This document shows, one piece after another, positions 26,351 through 35,438 of a stretch of 64,000 nt of DNA. A program made the translations under genes and the position numbers. The notes under the pieces are model-generated. The model saw only the letters and a list, made by a program, of their open reading frames with translations, did no database searches and had not been told where the DNA came from. The stretch is from Lachnospiraceae bacterium (GTDB taxonomy: Bacteria > Bacillota > Clostridia > Lachnospirales > Lachnospiraceae): assembly GCA_017428265.1 (NCBI GenBank), contig JAFRRD010000052.1:1-64000 (forward strand), read 5' to 3'. Within the stretch, counting starts at the first letter, position 1. Each line of letters opens with the position of its first letter.

Positions 26351-26382
26351 AAAGCCCCGCAGGGAGTACCCTGCGGGGCTTT
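26351..26382. terminator. Bidirectional terminator between convergent genes
   Basis: 14-bp perfect stem AAAGCCCCGCAGGG / CCCTGCGGGGCTTT with loop AGTA. It serves the PLP-enzyme gene on the plus strand and etfA on the minus strand. Confidence 0.9.
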
Positions 26383-26409
26383 CGTCCGTGCAGCCTGAGC
26401 TGCGCAGCT

Positions 26410-27465
26410 TTACATTTCCGCTTTCTTCGCGAGTTCCTGCTCGACCATCTTGGTCAGGATCGGGACGATCTGGAAGAGGTCGCCGACGATGCCGTAGTCC
26501 GCAACGTCGAAGATCGGCGCGGTCTCATCCTTGTTGATGGCAATGATGAGGTCGGATTCCTCCATGCCGGCCAGGTGCTGGATGGCGCCGCTGATGCCGC
26601 AGGCGATGTAGAGCTTCGGACGCACGGTCTTGCCGGTCTGGCCGACCTGCAGTTCCTTCGGGATGCCGAACTGGTCGACGCCCGCGCGGGACGAGGAGAC
26701 CTGGCCGCCCAGGAGGTTGGCCAGCGGACGGAGGTACTTCTCGTAGTTCTCCTTGTTCTGCATGCCGCGGCCGCCGGAGACGAGGATCTTCGCATCCTGG
26801 ATGTCCACGTAGTCGGAGACTTTCTTCACCACGTCGAGGATCTCAACGTAGCGGTTATTCTTCTCAAGGTGCGCATCGAATTCGATGATGTTGGCCTTGG
26901 CTTCGCGGTTGCGGGGGAGCTTCTGCATGACGCCCGGACGGACCGTGGCCATCTGCGGACGGAAATCCGGGATCGCGATGGTGGCGATGGTGTTGCCGCC
27001 GAACGCGGGACGGGTCATCAGCAGCTGCTTGTGCAGGGTCTCCTTGCCCGGGATGGGGGTCATCGGGAAATCGCCGATGTCCAGCTTGGTGCAGTCGGCG
27101 GTCAGGCCGGTGTGCACGGTGGCGGCCACGCAGGGGGCAAGGTCACGGCCGATGGCAGTCGCGCCGAAGAGCACGATGTCGGGCTTGAATTCGTAAATGA
27201 TGTTCGAGATCGCCTGGGTGTACGGTTCGGTCATGTATTCCTTCAGGAAGGGATGATCGACCACGATGACCTTGTCGGCGCCGTATTCGGCGAGCTTCTG
27301 GGCCTGATCCTTGATGTCGGAGCCGAGGAGCATGGCGACCACTTCGCTGCCGAGATCATTTGCCAGCACTTTGGCTTTGCCAAGCAGCTCCAGCGCGATA
27401 TTGCTGACTTTATTGTCTACCTGCTGGGCGTATACATATACGCCCTTGTATTCTTCGCGGTTCAT
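26410..27465 (-). CDS. etfA: Electron transfer flavoprotein, alpha subunit
   Basis: 351 residues. With EtfB it carries electrons to butyryl-CoA dehydrogenase; in clostridia the complex bifurcates NADH electrons to crotonyl-CoA and ferredoxin. The C-terminal FAD-binding domain contains [49 protein letters not shown] and [20 protein letters not shown]. Strong GGAGG before the ATG at 27465. Last gene of bcd-etfB-etfA, 12 bases after etfB. Confidence 0.97.
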   Translation of the reverse strand: MNREEYKGVYVYAQQVDNKVSNIALELLGKAKVLANDLGSEVVAMLLGSDIKDQAQKLAEYGADKVIVVDHPFLKEYMTEPYTQAISNIIYEFKPDIVLFGATAIGRDLAPCVAATVHTGLTADCTKLDIGDFPMTPIPGKETLHKQLLMTRPAFGGNTIATIAIPDFRPQMATVRPGVMQKLPRNREAKANIIEFDAHLEKNNRYVEILDVVKKVSDYVDIQDAKILVSGGRGMQNKENYEKYLRPLANLLGGQVSSSRAGVDQFGIPKELQVGQTGKTVRPKLYIACGISGAIQHLAGMEESDLIIAINKDETAPIFDVADYGIVGDLFQIVPILTKMVEQELAKKAEM

Positions 27466-27477
27466 GTTTCGGCCTCC

Positions 27478-28263
27478 TTAGATGATGAACTTTTCTTTCA
27501 GCTTGCCGACGATGTATTCGGCGGCGTCCGTCGCATCCTCGGGGATGTACTGGGTGCCGGCGCCCTTGCGGACCTTGTCGGATGCCTTGGCGATCTGGGT
27601 CGGGGAGCCGACCTTGCCGATGTTGGAATCCAGCACGTCCACCAGGTCCTTGCGGCCCATCACGGTGACTTCCTTCTTGAAGGCGTCGAAAATGCCGCCC
27701 GGGGTCATGTAGCGCGGTTCGTTCAGTTCGGACAGGGCCGTCAGCAGGCAGGGCATTTTCACCTTCAGCACGTGGTGGCGATCGTCAAACATACGCTCGG
27801 CGATGACGTAATCGCCTTCGATGCGGAGCTTCTGGGTGTAGCTGACAATGGGCAGGCCCAGGTGCACGGACAGCTGCGGGCCGACCTGCGCGGTGTCGCC
27901 GTCGATGGCCTGGCGGCCGGTGATGACGAGGTCGTAATCCAGAGCGCGGACTGCGCCGGCAAGCGTCTGGGAGGTGGCCCAGGTATCGGCGCCGCCGAGA
28001 ACTCTGTCGGTGACCAGGACGGCGTCGTCGGCGCCCATGGCCATGGCTTCGCGGAGGATCGCATCGGCCTTCGGCAGACCCATGGTCACGACGGTGACCT
28101 TGGCGCCGTATTCATCCTTCAGACGCAGGGCGGCTTCGAGGCCGGCCTTGTCGTCGGGGTTCATGATCGCAAGCATGGCGGCACGGTCAAGCGTACCGTC
28201 GGGATTGAATTTCACGCCGCCGGCTGTATCCGGGACCTGTTTGATGCAAACAACGATATTCAC
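27478..28263 (-). CDS. etfB: Electron transfer flavoprotein, beta subunit
   Basis: 261 residues. Partner of EtfA, with the N-terminal IVVCIKQVPDTAG and the central GADDAVLVTDR and ITGRQAIDGDTAQVGPQL that bind nucleotide or FAD. In bifurcating Etfs the beta subunit carries the FAD that splits electrons. The start is GTG (28263-28261) after GGGGGAAG; no better ATG exists in frame. Middle gene of the operon, 13 bases after bcd. Confidence 0.97.
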   Translation of the reverse strand: MNIVVCIKQVPDTAGGVKFNPDGTLDRAAMLAIMNPDDKAGLEAALRLKDEYGAKVTVVTMGLPKADAILREAMAMGADDAVLVTDRVLGGADTWATSQTLAGAVRALDYDLVITGRQAIDGDTAQVGPQLSVHLGLPIVSYTQKLRIEGDYVIAERMFDDRHHVLKVKMPCLLTALSELNEPRYMTPGGIFDAFKKEVTVMGRKDLVDVLDSNIGKVGSPTQIAKASDKVRKGAGTQYIPEDATDAAEYIVGKLKEKFII

Positions 28264-28276
28264 GGTATCTTCCCCC

Positions 28277-29419
28277 TTATTTCAGCAGATTCTTCGCGAT
28301 GACCATACGCTGCACTTCGGAGGTGCCTTCGTAGATCTCGGTGATCTTGGCGTCGCGCATCATGCGTTCCACGTCATAGTCGCGGATGTAGCCGTAGCCG
28401 CCGTGCAGCTGGACAGCCTTGGTGGTCACGTACATCGCGGTCTCGGCGGCGTAAAGCTTCGCCATGGAGGAGGACATGCCGTCGCTCTTCTTGGGCAGGT
28501 CGTGATCGAGCGCCGCGCGGTAGACCAGCAGCTGGGCTGCGTCGCAGCGGACCGCCATGTCGGCCAGCTGGAACTGGGTGTTCTGGAACTGGCTCAGGGT
28601 CTTGCCGAACTGTTTGCGGGTCTTGACATAATCGCAGGTGACTTCCAGGGCACCTTCCGCAAGGCCGAGGGCCTGCGCGGCGATGCCGATGCGGCCGCCG
28701 TCCAGCGTATCCATGGCGATCGCATAGCCCTGGCCGAGCTTGCCGAGAAGGTTTTCCTTCGGGATGCGGCAGTCGGTGAAGACCAGCTCATAGGTCGCGG
28801 AGCCGCGGATACCCATTTTCGTTTCCTTCGTGCCGAAGGTGAAGCCGGGCGTGCCCTTTTCCACGATGAAGGCGGAAATGCCCTTGCGGCCGAGGGACTT
28901 GTCGGTCATGGCGAAGATGACGTAGGTGTCGGCATAGTAGCCGTTGGTGATGAACATCTTGGTGCCGTTCAGGACCCATTCGTCGCCGTCCAGGACGGCC
29001 TTGGTCTGCTGACCGGCAGCGTCGGTGCCGGCGCCCGGTTCGGTCAGGCCGAACGCGCCGAGGGTCTCACCCTTGGCCAGGGGGACCAGGTATTTCTGCT
29101 TCTGTTCTTCGGTGCCGAAATGCAGGATGGGCATCTGGCAGAGGGACGTGTGGGCGGAGAGGACGACGGCGGTGGTGCCGCAGACCTTGGCAAGTTCTTC
29201 CACACACATGGTGTAGGTCAGGTAATCGCAGCCCTGGCCGCCGTACTGCTTCGGCACGGCAATACCAAGGAATCCGAGCTTTGCCATCTTGGCGACGGTT
29301 TCCGACGGGAAACGTTCTTCTTCATCGATCTCCTGTGCCAGAGGCTTCACTTCGTTCTGTGCGAAGGCTCTGAACAGGTCGCGCGCCATGGCGTGTTCCT
29401 GGCTTAAGGCAAAATCCAT
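28277..29419 (-). CDS. bcd: Butyryl-CoA dehydrogenase (short-chain acyl-CoA dehydrogenase)
   Basis: 380 residues. Reduces crotonyl-CoA to butyryl-CoA in complex with EtfAB. The FAD-binding signature GAFGLTEPGAGTD and the C-terminal QLHGGYGYIRDYDVERMMRD and IYEGTSEV, with the catalytic Glu, are present. Length and motifs match clostridial Bcd. Strong AGGAGG site. Has its own promoter about 90 bases upstream; the etf genes follow and confirm the role. Confidence 0.95.
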   Translation of the reverse strand: MDFALSQEHAMARDLFRAFAQNEVKPLAQEIDEEERFPSETVAKMAKLGFLGIAVPKQYGGQGCDYLTYTMCVEELAKVCGTTAVVLSAHTSLCQMPILHFGTEEQKQKYLVPLAKGETLGAFGLTEPGAGTDAAGQQTKAVLDGDEWVLNGTKMFITNGYYADTYVIFAMTDKSLGRKGISAFIVEKGTPGFTFGTKETKMGIRGSATYELVFTDCRIPKENLLGKLGQGYAIAMDTLDGGRIGIAAQALGLAEGALEVTCDYVKTRKQFGKTLSQFQNTQFQLADMAVRCDAAQLLVYRAALDHDLPKKSDGMSSSMAKLYAAETAMYVTTKAVQLHGGYGYIRDYDVERMMRDAKITEIYEGTSEVQRMVIAKNLLK

Positions 29420-29460
29420 TTTTTGACCTCCTGATATTGTTAAAAAAATAACATACTGAA

Positions 29461-29490
29461 GAAAAGATAAAAAGCGCCTCGCGGCGTTTT
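29461..29490 (-). promoter_or_regulatory. Possible leader terminator/attenuator before bcd
   Basis: On the minus strand a short stem CGCC GCGA GGCG, extended by A/T pairs across one mismatch, is followed by TTTTTATCTTTT. It lies between the bcd promoter and the bcd ribosome site. Marginal stability, so evidence is weak. Confidence 0.3.
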
Positions 29491-29513
29491 CTCTTAACTT
29501 TTATATCAGTATT

Positions 29514-29542
29514 AATGTAACGTATAAAAAACGGACTGTCAA
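29514..29542 (-). promoter_or_regulatory. Promoter of bcd-etfB-etfA
   Basis: On the minus strand TTGACA (29542-29537), 17-base spacer, TACATT (29519-29514). Perfect -35 and 4/6 -10. The bcd-etf genes can therefore be expressed separately from crt-hbd. Confidence 0.7.
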
Positions 29543-29605
29543 CGGAAAAGCGCGGAAAATCAAAAAAACAGAAGAAAATGTCGCAGGAAAGAAGATAAAC
29601 GGAAG

Positions 29606-29634
29606 AAAAAAAGGAGCGGCCAGAAGGCCGCTCC
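29606..29634 (-). terminator. Terminator of the crt-hbd operon
   Basis: 9-bp perfect stem GGAGCGGCC / GGCCGCTCC around a 4-base loop, followed on the minus strand by TTTTTTT. It separates crt-hbd from bcd-etfBA. Confidence 0.9.
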
Positions 29635-29650
29635 CGGAGGTGGTCATCCC

Positions 29651-30487
29651 TTATTTGCGGTAGTCGTAGAAGCCCTGTCCGGACTTGCGGCCGAGCTTGC
29701 CCGCGCGGACCATCTTCTTCAGCAGAAGAGCAGGGCGGTACTTGGGATCGCCGGTCTCGCTGAACAGAACGTCCATAATGGCAAGGCAGACATCCAGGCC
29801 GATGAAATCGCCGAGTTCCAGCGGGCCCATCGGGTGGTTGGCGCCGAGCTTCATGGCCTTGTCGATGTCTTCGACAGAGGCAACACCGGTCTCAACGAGG
29901 CCGATCGCTTCGTTGATCTCAGGGATCAGGACACGGTTCACGACGAAGCCGGGAGCTTCCGCGACTTCGATGGGATCCTTGCCGATCTCCTTGCTCAGGT
30001 TGTAGATGAAATCGAAGGTCTCCTGGGTGGTGTTCGCGCCGCGGATGACTTCGATCAGCTTCATCGAAGGAACGGGGTTGAAGAAGTGCATGCCGATGAC
30101 CGGGTGCTTCAGGCCAAGACCCATCTCGGTCACGGACAGAGAGGAGGTGTTGGTCGCGAAAACGGTGCTTTCCTTGCAGATGGCATCGAGCTCGTTCAGC
30201 AGCTCGCGCTTGGTGGCCATTTCTTCTTTGACGCATTCGATTACCAGATCGGCGTCGGCAGCGGCGGACTTCTCTTCCACGAGAACATTGGCCATGAGGG
30301 CGTCAACGGCTTCCTGGGTCATTTTACCCTTCTCGACGCGCTTCTGCAGCGACTTGGCCAGGTTGTCTTTGTGGCGCTGAGCGGATGCAATGCTGGAAGC
30401 ATACATCAGAGCGGTGTGTCCTTTAGCAGCGAAGACCTGAGCGATACCGCTGCCCATGGTGCCGGCGCCAAAAATTGCTACTTTCAT
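29651..30487 (-). CDS. hbd: 3-hydroxybutyryl-CoA dehydrogenase
   Basis: 278 residues. Interconverts (S)-3-hydroxybutyryl-CoA and acetoacetyl-CoA with NAD(P). Rossmann motif [15 protein letters not shown] is at 5-19, the catalytic His in [19 protein letters not shown] near 140, and the C-terminal domain DFIGLDVCL is complete. ATG at 30487 follows AGGAGG; an in-frame extension runs through the dispersed repeat and is rejected. In glutamate fermentation it works in the oxidative direction from crotonyl-CoA to acetyl-CoA. Confidence 0.96.
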   Translation of the reverse strand: MKVAIFGAGTMGSGIAQVFAAKGHTALMYASSIASAQRHKDNLAKSLQKRVEKGKMTQEAVDALMANVLVEEKSAAADADLVIECVKEEMATKRELLNELDAICKESTVFATNTSSLSVTEMGLGLKHPVIGMHFFNPVPSMKLIEVIRGANTTQETFDFIYNLSKEIGKDPIEVAEAPGFVVNRVLIPEINEAIGLVETGVASVEDIDKAMKLGANHPMGPLELGDFIGLDVCLAIMDVLFSETGDPKYRPALLLKKMVRAGKLGRKSGQGFYDYRK

Positions 30488-30520
30488 AGTGGAATTCCTC
30501 CTAAAAATGATTTTTGTTTT

Positions 30521-30558
30521 AAGATCCTTCGTCGGGCCGTGCCCTCCTCGGGATGACA
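30521..30558 (-). repeat. Dispersed TGTCATyC...GGATCTT repeat, copy 2
   Basis: On the minus strand the element begins TGTCATCCCGAGGAGG and ends GAAGGATCTT. It fills most of the gap between crt and hbd, directly after the crt stop codon, and is closely similar to the copy at 22166. Confidence 0.7.
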
Positions 30559-31335
30559 TTACTTGTTGATGAATCCTGTGGGTTTTCTCTTCTCAAGGAA
30601 GGCGCCCATGCCTTCACGCTGGTCGGCGGTCTCAAAGCAGGAGCCGAAGAGTTTTTCTTCCAGGGCGACCGCTTCTTCGATCGGCAGGTCGAGGCCTTCG
30701 GTGATGGCCTTCTTCGAGGCACGGACCGCGATCGGGGCGTTGCCGGCGATGCGGGCGGCCATCTTCTGTGCGGCCGGGATCAGTTCTTCCGGCGGATAGA
30801 CCGCGTTCACGAGGCCGATGCGCAGGGCGTCGGGAGCCTTGATGTTGCGGGCGGTCAGGATCATTTCCTTCGCGATGTTCGGGCCGACGATGCGGGCAAG
30901 CCGCTGGGTGCCGCCGAAGCCGGGGGTGATGCCGAGGCCTACCTCGGGCTGGCCGAACACGGCGTTCTCGGAGCACAGGCGGATGTCGCAGGCCATGGAC
31001 AGCTCGCAGCCGCCGCCGAGGGCAAAACCGTTCACCGCGGCGATCGTGGGAAGCGGGAAATGCTCGAGCTTCAGGAAGACGTCGTTGCCTTTTTTGCCGA
31101 ACGCTTCGCCCTGCTCTTTGGTCAGGGTGCTCATCTCGGCGATGTCGGCGCCGGCGACGAAGGATTTTTCACCGGAACCGGTGACGATGAGGCAGCGGAC
31201 CGTCTCCAGATCGACGCTGTCAAGGATCTCGTTCAGTTCGTCCAGCACCTGGCTGCAGAGCGCGTTAAGAGCTCTCGGACGGTTGATCGTGATCGTTCCG
31301 ATACTGCCCGATACTTCATAAAGAACCATCTCCAT
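30559..31335 (-). CDS. crt: 3-hydroxybutyryl-CoA dehydratase (crotonase)
   Basis: 258 residues of the enoyl-CoA hydratase family. The oxyanion-hole segments [11 protein letters not shown] and [16 protein letters not shown], the first catalytic Glu region ([18 protein letters not shown]) and the C-terminal helix are all present. Hydrates crotonyl-CoA to 3-hydroxybutyryl-CoA. ATG at 31335 has GGAG 8 bases upstream. Followed by hbd; transcription diverges from the gct operon. Confidence 0.95.
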   Translation of the reverse strand: MEMVLYEVSGSIGTITINRPRALNALCSQVLDELNEILDSVDLETVRCLIVTGSGEKSFVAGADIAEMSTLTKEQGEAFGKKGNDVFLKLEHFPLPTIAAVNGFALGGGCELSMACDIRLCSENAVFGQPEVGLGITPGFGGTQRLARIVGPNIAKEMILTARNIKAPDALRIGLVNAVYPPEELIPAAQKMAARIAGNAPIAVRASKKAITEGLDLPIEEAVALEEKLFGSCFETADQREGMGAFLEKRKPTGFINK

Positions 31336-31391
31336 ACAGGGGACTCCTTTCTTACACACAGGCGCCCTCAGGCGCATTCATACCACTCGTT

Positions 31392-31421
31392 ATTTTATGC
31401 TGAACAAAGGCTCCGTGTCAA
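31392..31421 (-). promoter_or_regulatory. Promoter of crt-hbd
   Basis: On the minus strand TTGACA (31421-31416), 18-base spacer, TAAAAT (31397-31392). It faces away from the gct promoter 120 bases to the right. Confidence 0.65.
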
Positions 31422-31522
31422 GTGAAAAAAGCGTGAATCGGGCCCTGCCGCCTCCCGTTTCCGTAATGACTGCCGCGGGCTTATATACAAAAGCAAATAG
31501 GAAAAATGAGGACTATCGAAAA

Positions 31523-31535
31523 GACAAATTTTGTC
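31523..31535. promoter_or_regulatory. Palindrome next to the gct promoter, possible operator
   Basis: GACAAATTTTGTC is a perfect dyad around a single central base, 9 bases upstream of the -35 box; a related half site TGACAAA overlaps the -35 box itself. A regulator bound here could control the glutaconate operon, and perhaps crt-hbd. The regulator is unknown. Confidence 0.45.
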
Positions 31536-31544
31536 CTCTTTGGT

Positions 31545-31573
31545 TTGACAAAAAGGGGCTTCCTTGCTATTAT
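31545..31573 (+). promoter_or_regulatory. Promoter of the gctA-hgdB operon
   Basis: Perfect TTGACA (31545-31550), 17-base spacer, TATTAT (31568-31573). About 35-40 bases of leader precede the AGGAGAT ribosome site. Confidence 0.8.
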
Positions 31574-31615
31574 AAAGTTGAATATATATGATAAGCCGAA
31601 AGGAGATATCATTTT

Positions 31616-32713
31616 ATGAACAAAGTATGTAGCTTATCGGAGGCCGTTGAGAAGTACGTGCACAACGGCGACACCATTTGCTTCGGCGGCTTCACCACGA
31701 ACCGGAAGCCCTATGCTGCGGCGTATGAGATCCTGCGCCAGGGCAAGGGTGACTTTACCGTCTGGGCCGGCCCCGCCGGCGGCGACTGGGACATGCTGAT
31801 CGGGGAAGGGCGTGTGAAGGTGTACATCAACTGCTACACTGCCAACTCCGGTTATACCAATGTTTCCCGCCGTTTCCGCGCGGCCATCGAGAAAGGCGAA
31901 ATGATCTATGAAGACTACAGCCAGGACGTCCTGATGCTGCAGCTGCATGCCGCCTCCCTCGGCCTGCCTTTCCTTCCTGTCCGTCTGATGATGGGCTCCG
32001 GCCTGTGCGAATACTGGGGCATCAGCCCTGAGAAGCGCAAAGAGCTGCCGAGCGTCGACGACCTGAAACTGGCCTACGTCGACAATCCCTTCAACCCGGG
32101 CGAGAAGGTCGTTGCGGTCCCGGTCCCGAAGCTTGACTGCGCGATCATTCATGTGCAGCAGGCCTCTCCGGACGGCACCTGCATCCTGCTGGGCGACGAA
32201 TTCCATGACGTGGACATCGCGATCGCTGCGAAGCGTACCATCGTGACCTGCGAAGAGATCGTCAGCGATGAGTACATCCGCCGCGATCCTACTCTGACCA
32301 AGATCTTCGGCGAGTGCGTGGACGCGGTCGTCCGTGTTCCTTTCGGCGCATGGCCCAGCCAGTGCTACGGCTACTATGACAACGATGACAAGGTCCTGAA
32401 GGAATACGACAAAGCCTCCAACTACGTGGATGCCGAAGACGCGAAGGCGAAACTTGCCAAGGCTGCTGCGAAGGCCCGCAAGGCTGCCGATGCGAAGCCC
32501 GGCGATGCGAAGCTTGAAGCGGCTGCCGTAAAAGCCGAACAGGCGGCGAAGGATGCCGCGGACGGCACGAAAGTCCCCGAGACCTTCAAGGATTATCTGG
32601 ACAAGTACGTTTATGGCTGCAAGACTCACGAAGATCTGCTGAACGTGATCGGCGGCAAGCGCCTGACCGATCTCCGGGTCGAGCCGCATCTCGGCTATTC
32701 GACGAGACACTAA
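31616..32713 (+). CDS. gctA: Glutaconate CoA-transferase, subunit A (with Ala/Lys-rich insertion)
   Basis: 365 residues. Transfers CoA from acetyl-CoA to (R)-2-hydroxyglutarate or glutaconate, together with GctB. GGFTTNRKPYAAAYEILRQ, GPAGGDWDMLIGEGRVK and YINCYTANSGYTNVSRRF closely match the Acidaminococcus enzyme as I remember it. That enzyme has about 320 residues; here about 45 extra residues (about 272-317) rich in Ala, Lys, Asp and Glu interrupt the C-terminal part between YDKASNYV and FKDYLDKYV, after which homology resumes. First gene of the operon, with AGGAGAT before the ATG. Confidence 0.95.
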   Translation: MNKVCSLSEAVEKYVHNGDTICFGGFTTNRKPYAAAYEILRQGKGDFTVWAGPAGGDWDMLIGEGRVKVYINCYTANSGYTNVSRRFRAAIEKGEMIYEDYSQDVLMLQLHAASLGLPFLPVRLMMGSGLCEYWGISPEKRKELPSVDDLKLAYVDNPFNPGEKVVAVPVPKLDCAIIHVQQASPDGTCILLGDEFHDVDIAIAAKRTIVTCEEIVSDEYIRRDPTLTKIFGECVDAVVRVPFGAWPSQCYGYYDNDDKVLKEYDKASNYVDAEDAKAKLAKAAAKARKAADAKPGDAKLEAAAVKAEQAAKDAADGTKVPETFKDYLDKYVYGCKTHEDLLNVIGGKRLTDLRVEPHLGYSTRH

Positions 32714-32734
32714 GGATCAGGAGGCGAAACGATA

Positions 32735-33550
32735 ATGTACGATTACAAGACCTACGGATACACGATGTCCGAAATGCAGGCATTTGCCATTGCCAAGAAT
32801 ATCAAGGAAAACCAGATCGTTATCGTCGGCACCGGCCTTCCGCTGATCGGCGCTTCGCTGGCCAAAGCCGTGATCTGCCCCAGCTGCCACCCGATCGTGG
32901 AGAGCGGCCTGATGGACTGCTCGCCCGTGGAAGTTCCGCGTTCCGTCGGCGACCTCCGCTTCATGGCGCACTGCGCCGTGCAGTGGCCGAACATCCGCTT
33001 CGTGGGCTTCGAAGCCAACGAGTGGCTGCATGATTCCGACAGACTGATCGCCTTCATCGGCGGCGCCCAGATCGACCCGTACGGCAACGTGAACTCCACT
33101 TGCATCTACGGCAAGGGCGACTATGTGAAGCCTCAGGTGCGCTTCACCGGTTCCGGCGGCGCGAACGGCATTGCGGGCTTCTGCAACACGATCATCATGA
33201 TCAAGCTCGACAAGACCAAATTCGTCAACAAAGTCGACTACATCACCTCCTGCGGCTGGATGGACGGCCCCGGCGGACGTGAAAAGGTCGGTCTGCCCGG
33301 CAACCGCGGCCCGCAGATGGTCGTTACCGACATGGGCATCATGAAGTTTGACGAAGAGACCAAGAGAATGTATCTGGCCTACTACTATCCTTACTCCACG
33401 CCCGAAGAGATCAAGGCCGCGATCCCGGATTTCCCGCTGATCGTCGACGAGAGAGCGCAGCTGATGGAAGGCCCGACTCCGGATATCATCAAGACCATCC
33501 GCGAGGACATCGACCCCGGCCAGGCGTTCATCAAAGTGCCGAAGGGCTGA
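32735..33550 (+). CDS. gctB: Glutaconate CoA-transferase, subunit B
   Basis: 271 residues. Carries the catalytic glutamate of the family, in HPIVESGLMDCSPVEV (Glu near residue 55), which forms the glutamyl-CoA thioester. GTGLPLIGASLA, SVGDLRFMAHC and GGAQIDPYGNVNST are also conserved. Length close to the known enzyme (about 266). AGGAGG before the ATG; 21 bases after gctA. A dispersed repeat pair separates it from gcdA. Confidence 0.96.
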   Translation: MYDYKTYGYTMSEMQAFAIAKNIKENQIVIVGTGLPLIGASLAKAVICPSCHPIVESGLMDCSPVEVPRSVGDLRFMAHCAVQWPNIRFVGFEANEWLHDSDRLIAFIGGAQIDPYGNVNSTCIYGKGDYVKPQVRFTGSGGANGIAGFCNTIIMIKLDKTKFVNKVDYITSCGWMDGPGGREKVGLPGNRGPQMVVTDMGIMKFDEETKRMYLAYYYPYSTPEEIKAAIPDFPLIVDERAQLMEGPTPDIIKTIREDIDPGQAFIKVPKG

Positions 33551-33561
33551 AAGCCCTGAGG

Positions 33562-33619
33562 CATCCTGAGGCGCAGCCGAAGGATCTTTTGAAGATTCTT
33601 CGCTGCGCTCAGAATGACA
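33562..33619. repeat. Dispersed repeat, inverted pair (copies 3 and 4)
   Basis: CATCCTGAGGCGCAGCCGAA then GGATCTT, immediately followed by its inverted relative ending in GAGCGCAGCGAAGAATCTT as read on the minus strand. The two arms can fold into one long hairpin in the gct-gcd transcript. Confidence 0.75.
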
Positions 33620-33647
33620 CAAAGAGTATAATTGGAGGAAAATCAAT

Positions 33648-35420
33648 ATGGGCTTTTATTCCATGCCCCGGTACTTCCAGGCGATGCCGCAGGTCGGCAA
33701 ACCCCTGCGCGCCCAGAAGCCGGAGAACATCCAGAAGATCCTGAGCATTGAAGAAGACATCCACCGCATCGCTGCCGAAGCGATCGCGAACGGCAAGCCC
33801 GATGACAAGGTGCATGCGTCCGGCGAATGGACGGCCATGGACCGTCTGGCTGCCCTGGTCGATCCCGGTACCTGGTGCCCGCTGAACAGCCTGTACAATC
33901 CGGAACACAACCCGGAAGGCTCCACCGCCATCATCAAGGGTCTCGGCCGCATTTCCGGCCGCTGGGCCGTGATCGTTGCTTCCGACAACAAGAAGCTGGC
34001 CGGCGCCTGGATCCCCGGACAGGCCGACAACCTGCTGCGTGCTTCCGATACCGCGAAGTGCCTGCACATCCCGCTGGTCTACGTCCTGAACTGCTCCGGC
34101 GTCAAGCTTGACTCCCAGGAAAAGGTGTACCCGAACCGCCGCGGCGGCGGCACGCCTTTCTACCGCAACACCGAACTGGAACAGCTCGGCATTCCGGTCA
34201 TCGTCGGCATCTACGGCACCAACCCGGCCGGCGGCGGCTACCACTCCATTTCCCCGACCATCCTGATCGCGCATGAGAAGGCCAACATGGCCGTCGGCGG
34301 CGCCGGCATCGTGGGCGGCATGAACCCGAAGGGCTATGTGGATGAGGAAGCGGCGGAAGCGCTCATTCAGGCCGGCAAGGGCCTGGTGGCGACGCCTCCG
34401 GGATCCGTTCCGATCCACTACGGCGAGACCGGCTTCTTCCGCGAAGTGTACGGTTCCGAAGAAGGCGTGCTGGAAGGTATCAAGAAGTTCATGGCCTACC
34501 TGCCTGCCTACAATCCGGAATTCTTCCGCGTGGACGATCCGAGCCTGCCCGCTCTCGATCCGAACGATCTGTACAGCCTGATCCCGATGGATATGAAGCA
34601 GATCTATGACATTTACGATGTCATCGGCCGTCTGTTCGACAAGAGCCAGTTCCTGGAATACAAGAAGGGCTACGGTCCCGAGATCGTGGCCGGTCTTGCG
34701 AAGGCCGAAGGCCTTCTGGTCGGCGTCATCGGCAACACCCAGGGCCTGCTGCTCAACTATCCGGAATACAAGACCGGCGCTGTCGGCATCGGCGGCAAGC
34801 TCTACCGTCAGGGCCTGCTGAAGATGAATGAATTCGTGACCCTCTGCAGCCGGGACAAGATCCCAATCGTCTGGATCCAGGATACCACCGGCATCGACGT
34901 CGGCGACGACGCCGAGAAGGCCGAACTGCTTGGCCTTGGCCAGTCCCTGATCTATTCCATCCAGAACAGCAAGATCCCGCAGATGGAGATCACGCTCCGC
35001 AAGGGTACCGCCGCGGCGCACTACGTCATGGGCGGCCCGCAGGGCAACGACACCAACGCGTTCTCGATCGGCACCGCTGCCACCGAGATCTACGTCATGC
35101 ACGGCGAGACCGCCGCTGCCGCCATGTATTCCCGCCGTCTGGCGAAGGAAGCCAAGGAAGGCAAATCGCATGACGTGACGATCGCTGCGATGAACAAGAT
35201 GATCCAGGACTATACGGCGAAGTCCCGCCCGCAGGCCTGCGGCCAGCTGGGTCTTGTGGATGAGATCGTGAACATGAACATGATGCGCAACTACATCGTG
35301 GCGTTCGCGTACGCCTGCTATCAGAATCCGGAGCACATCTGCCCGTTCCATCAGATGATCACGCCGCGTACGATCCGCGACTTCAACACCTACGTGAAGA
35401 AGCAGAATATCCCGTACTAA
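33648..35420 (+). CDS. gcdA: Glutaconyl-CoA decarboxylase, alpha subunit (carboxyltransferase)
   Basis: 590 residues, near the roughly 587 of the Acidaminococcus enzyme. Transfers the carboxyl group of glutaconyl-CoA to biotin, giving crotonyl-CoA; the partner subunits then use decarboxylation to pump Na+. Crotonase-like carboxyltransferase folds are visible in GLGRISGRWAVIVASDNKKLAGAW, NPAGGGYHSISPT, GVIGNTQGLLLNYPEYKTGAVGIGGK and HYVMGGPQGNDTNAFSIGTAATEIYVM. The biotin carrier and membrane subunits (gcdB-D) are not in the window. GGAGG site upstream. Confidence 0.96.
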   Translation: MGFYSMPRYFQAMPQVGKPLRAQKPENIQKILSIEEDIHRIAAEAIANGKPDDKVHASGEWTAMDRLAALVDPGTWCPLNSLYNPEHNPEGSTAIIKGLGRISGRWAVIVASDNKKLAGAWIPGQADNLLRASDTAKCLHIPLVYVLNCSGVKLDSQEKVYPNRRGGGTPFYRNTELEQLGIPVIVGIYGTNPAGGGYHSISPTILIAHEKANMAVGGAGIVGGMNPKGYVDEEAAEALIQAGKGLVATPPGSVPIHYGETGFFREVYGSEEGVLEGIKKFMAYLPAYNPEFFRVDDPSLPALDPNDLYSLIPMDMKQIYDIYDVIGRLFDKSQFLEYKKGYGPEIVAGLAKAEGLLVGVIGNTQGLLLNYPEYKTGAVGIGGKLYRQGLLKMNEFVTLCSRDKIPIVWIQDTTGIDVGDDAEKAELLGLGQSLIYSIQNSKIPQMEITLRKGTAAAHYVMGGPQGNDTNAFSIGTAATEIYVMHGETAAAAMYSRRLAKEAKEGKSHDVTIAAMNKMIQDYTAKSRPQACGQLGLVDEIVNMNMMRNYIVAFAYACYQNPEHICPFHQMITPRTIRDFNTYVKKQNIPY

Positions 35421-35438
35421 AGCAGACAAAGCAAAAGA

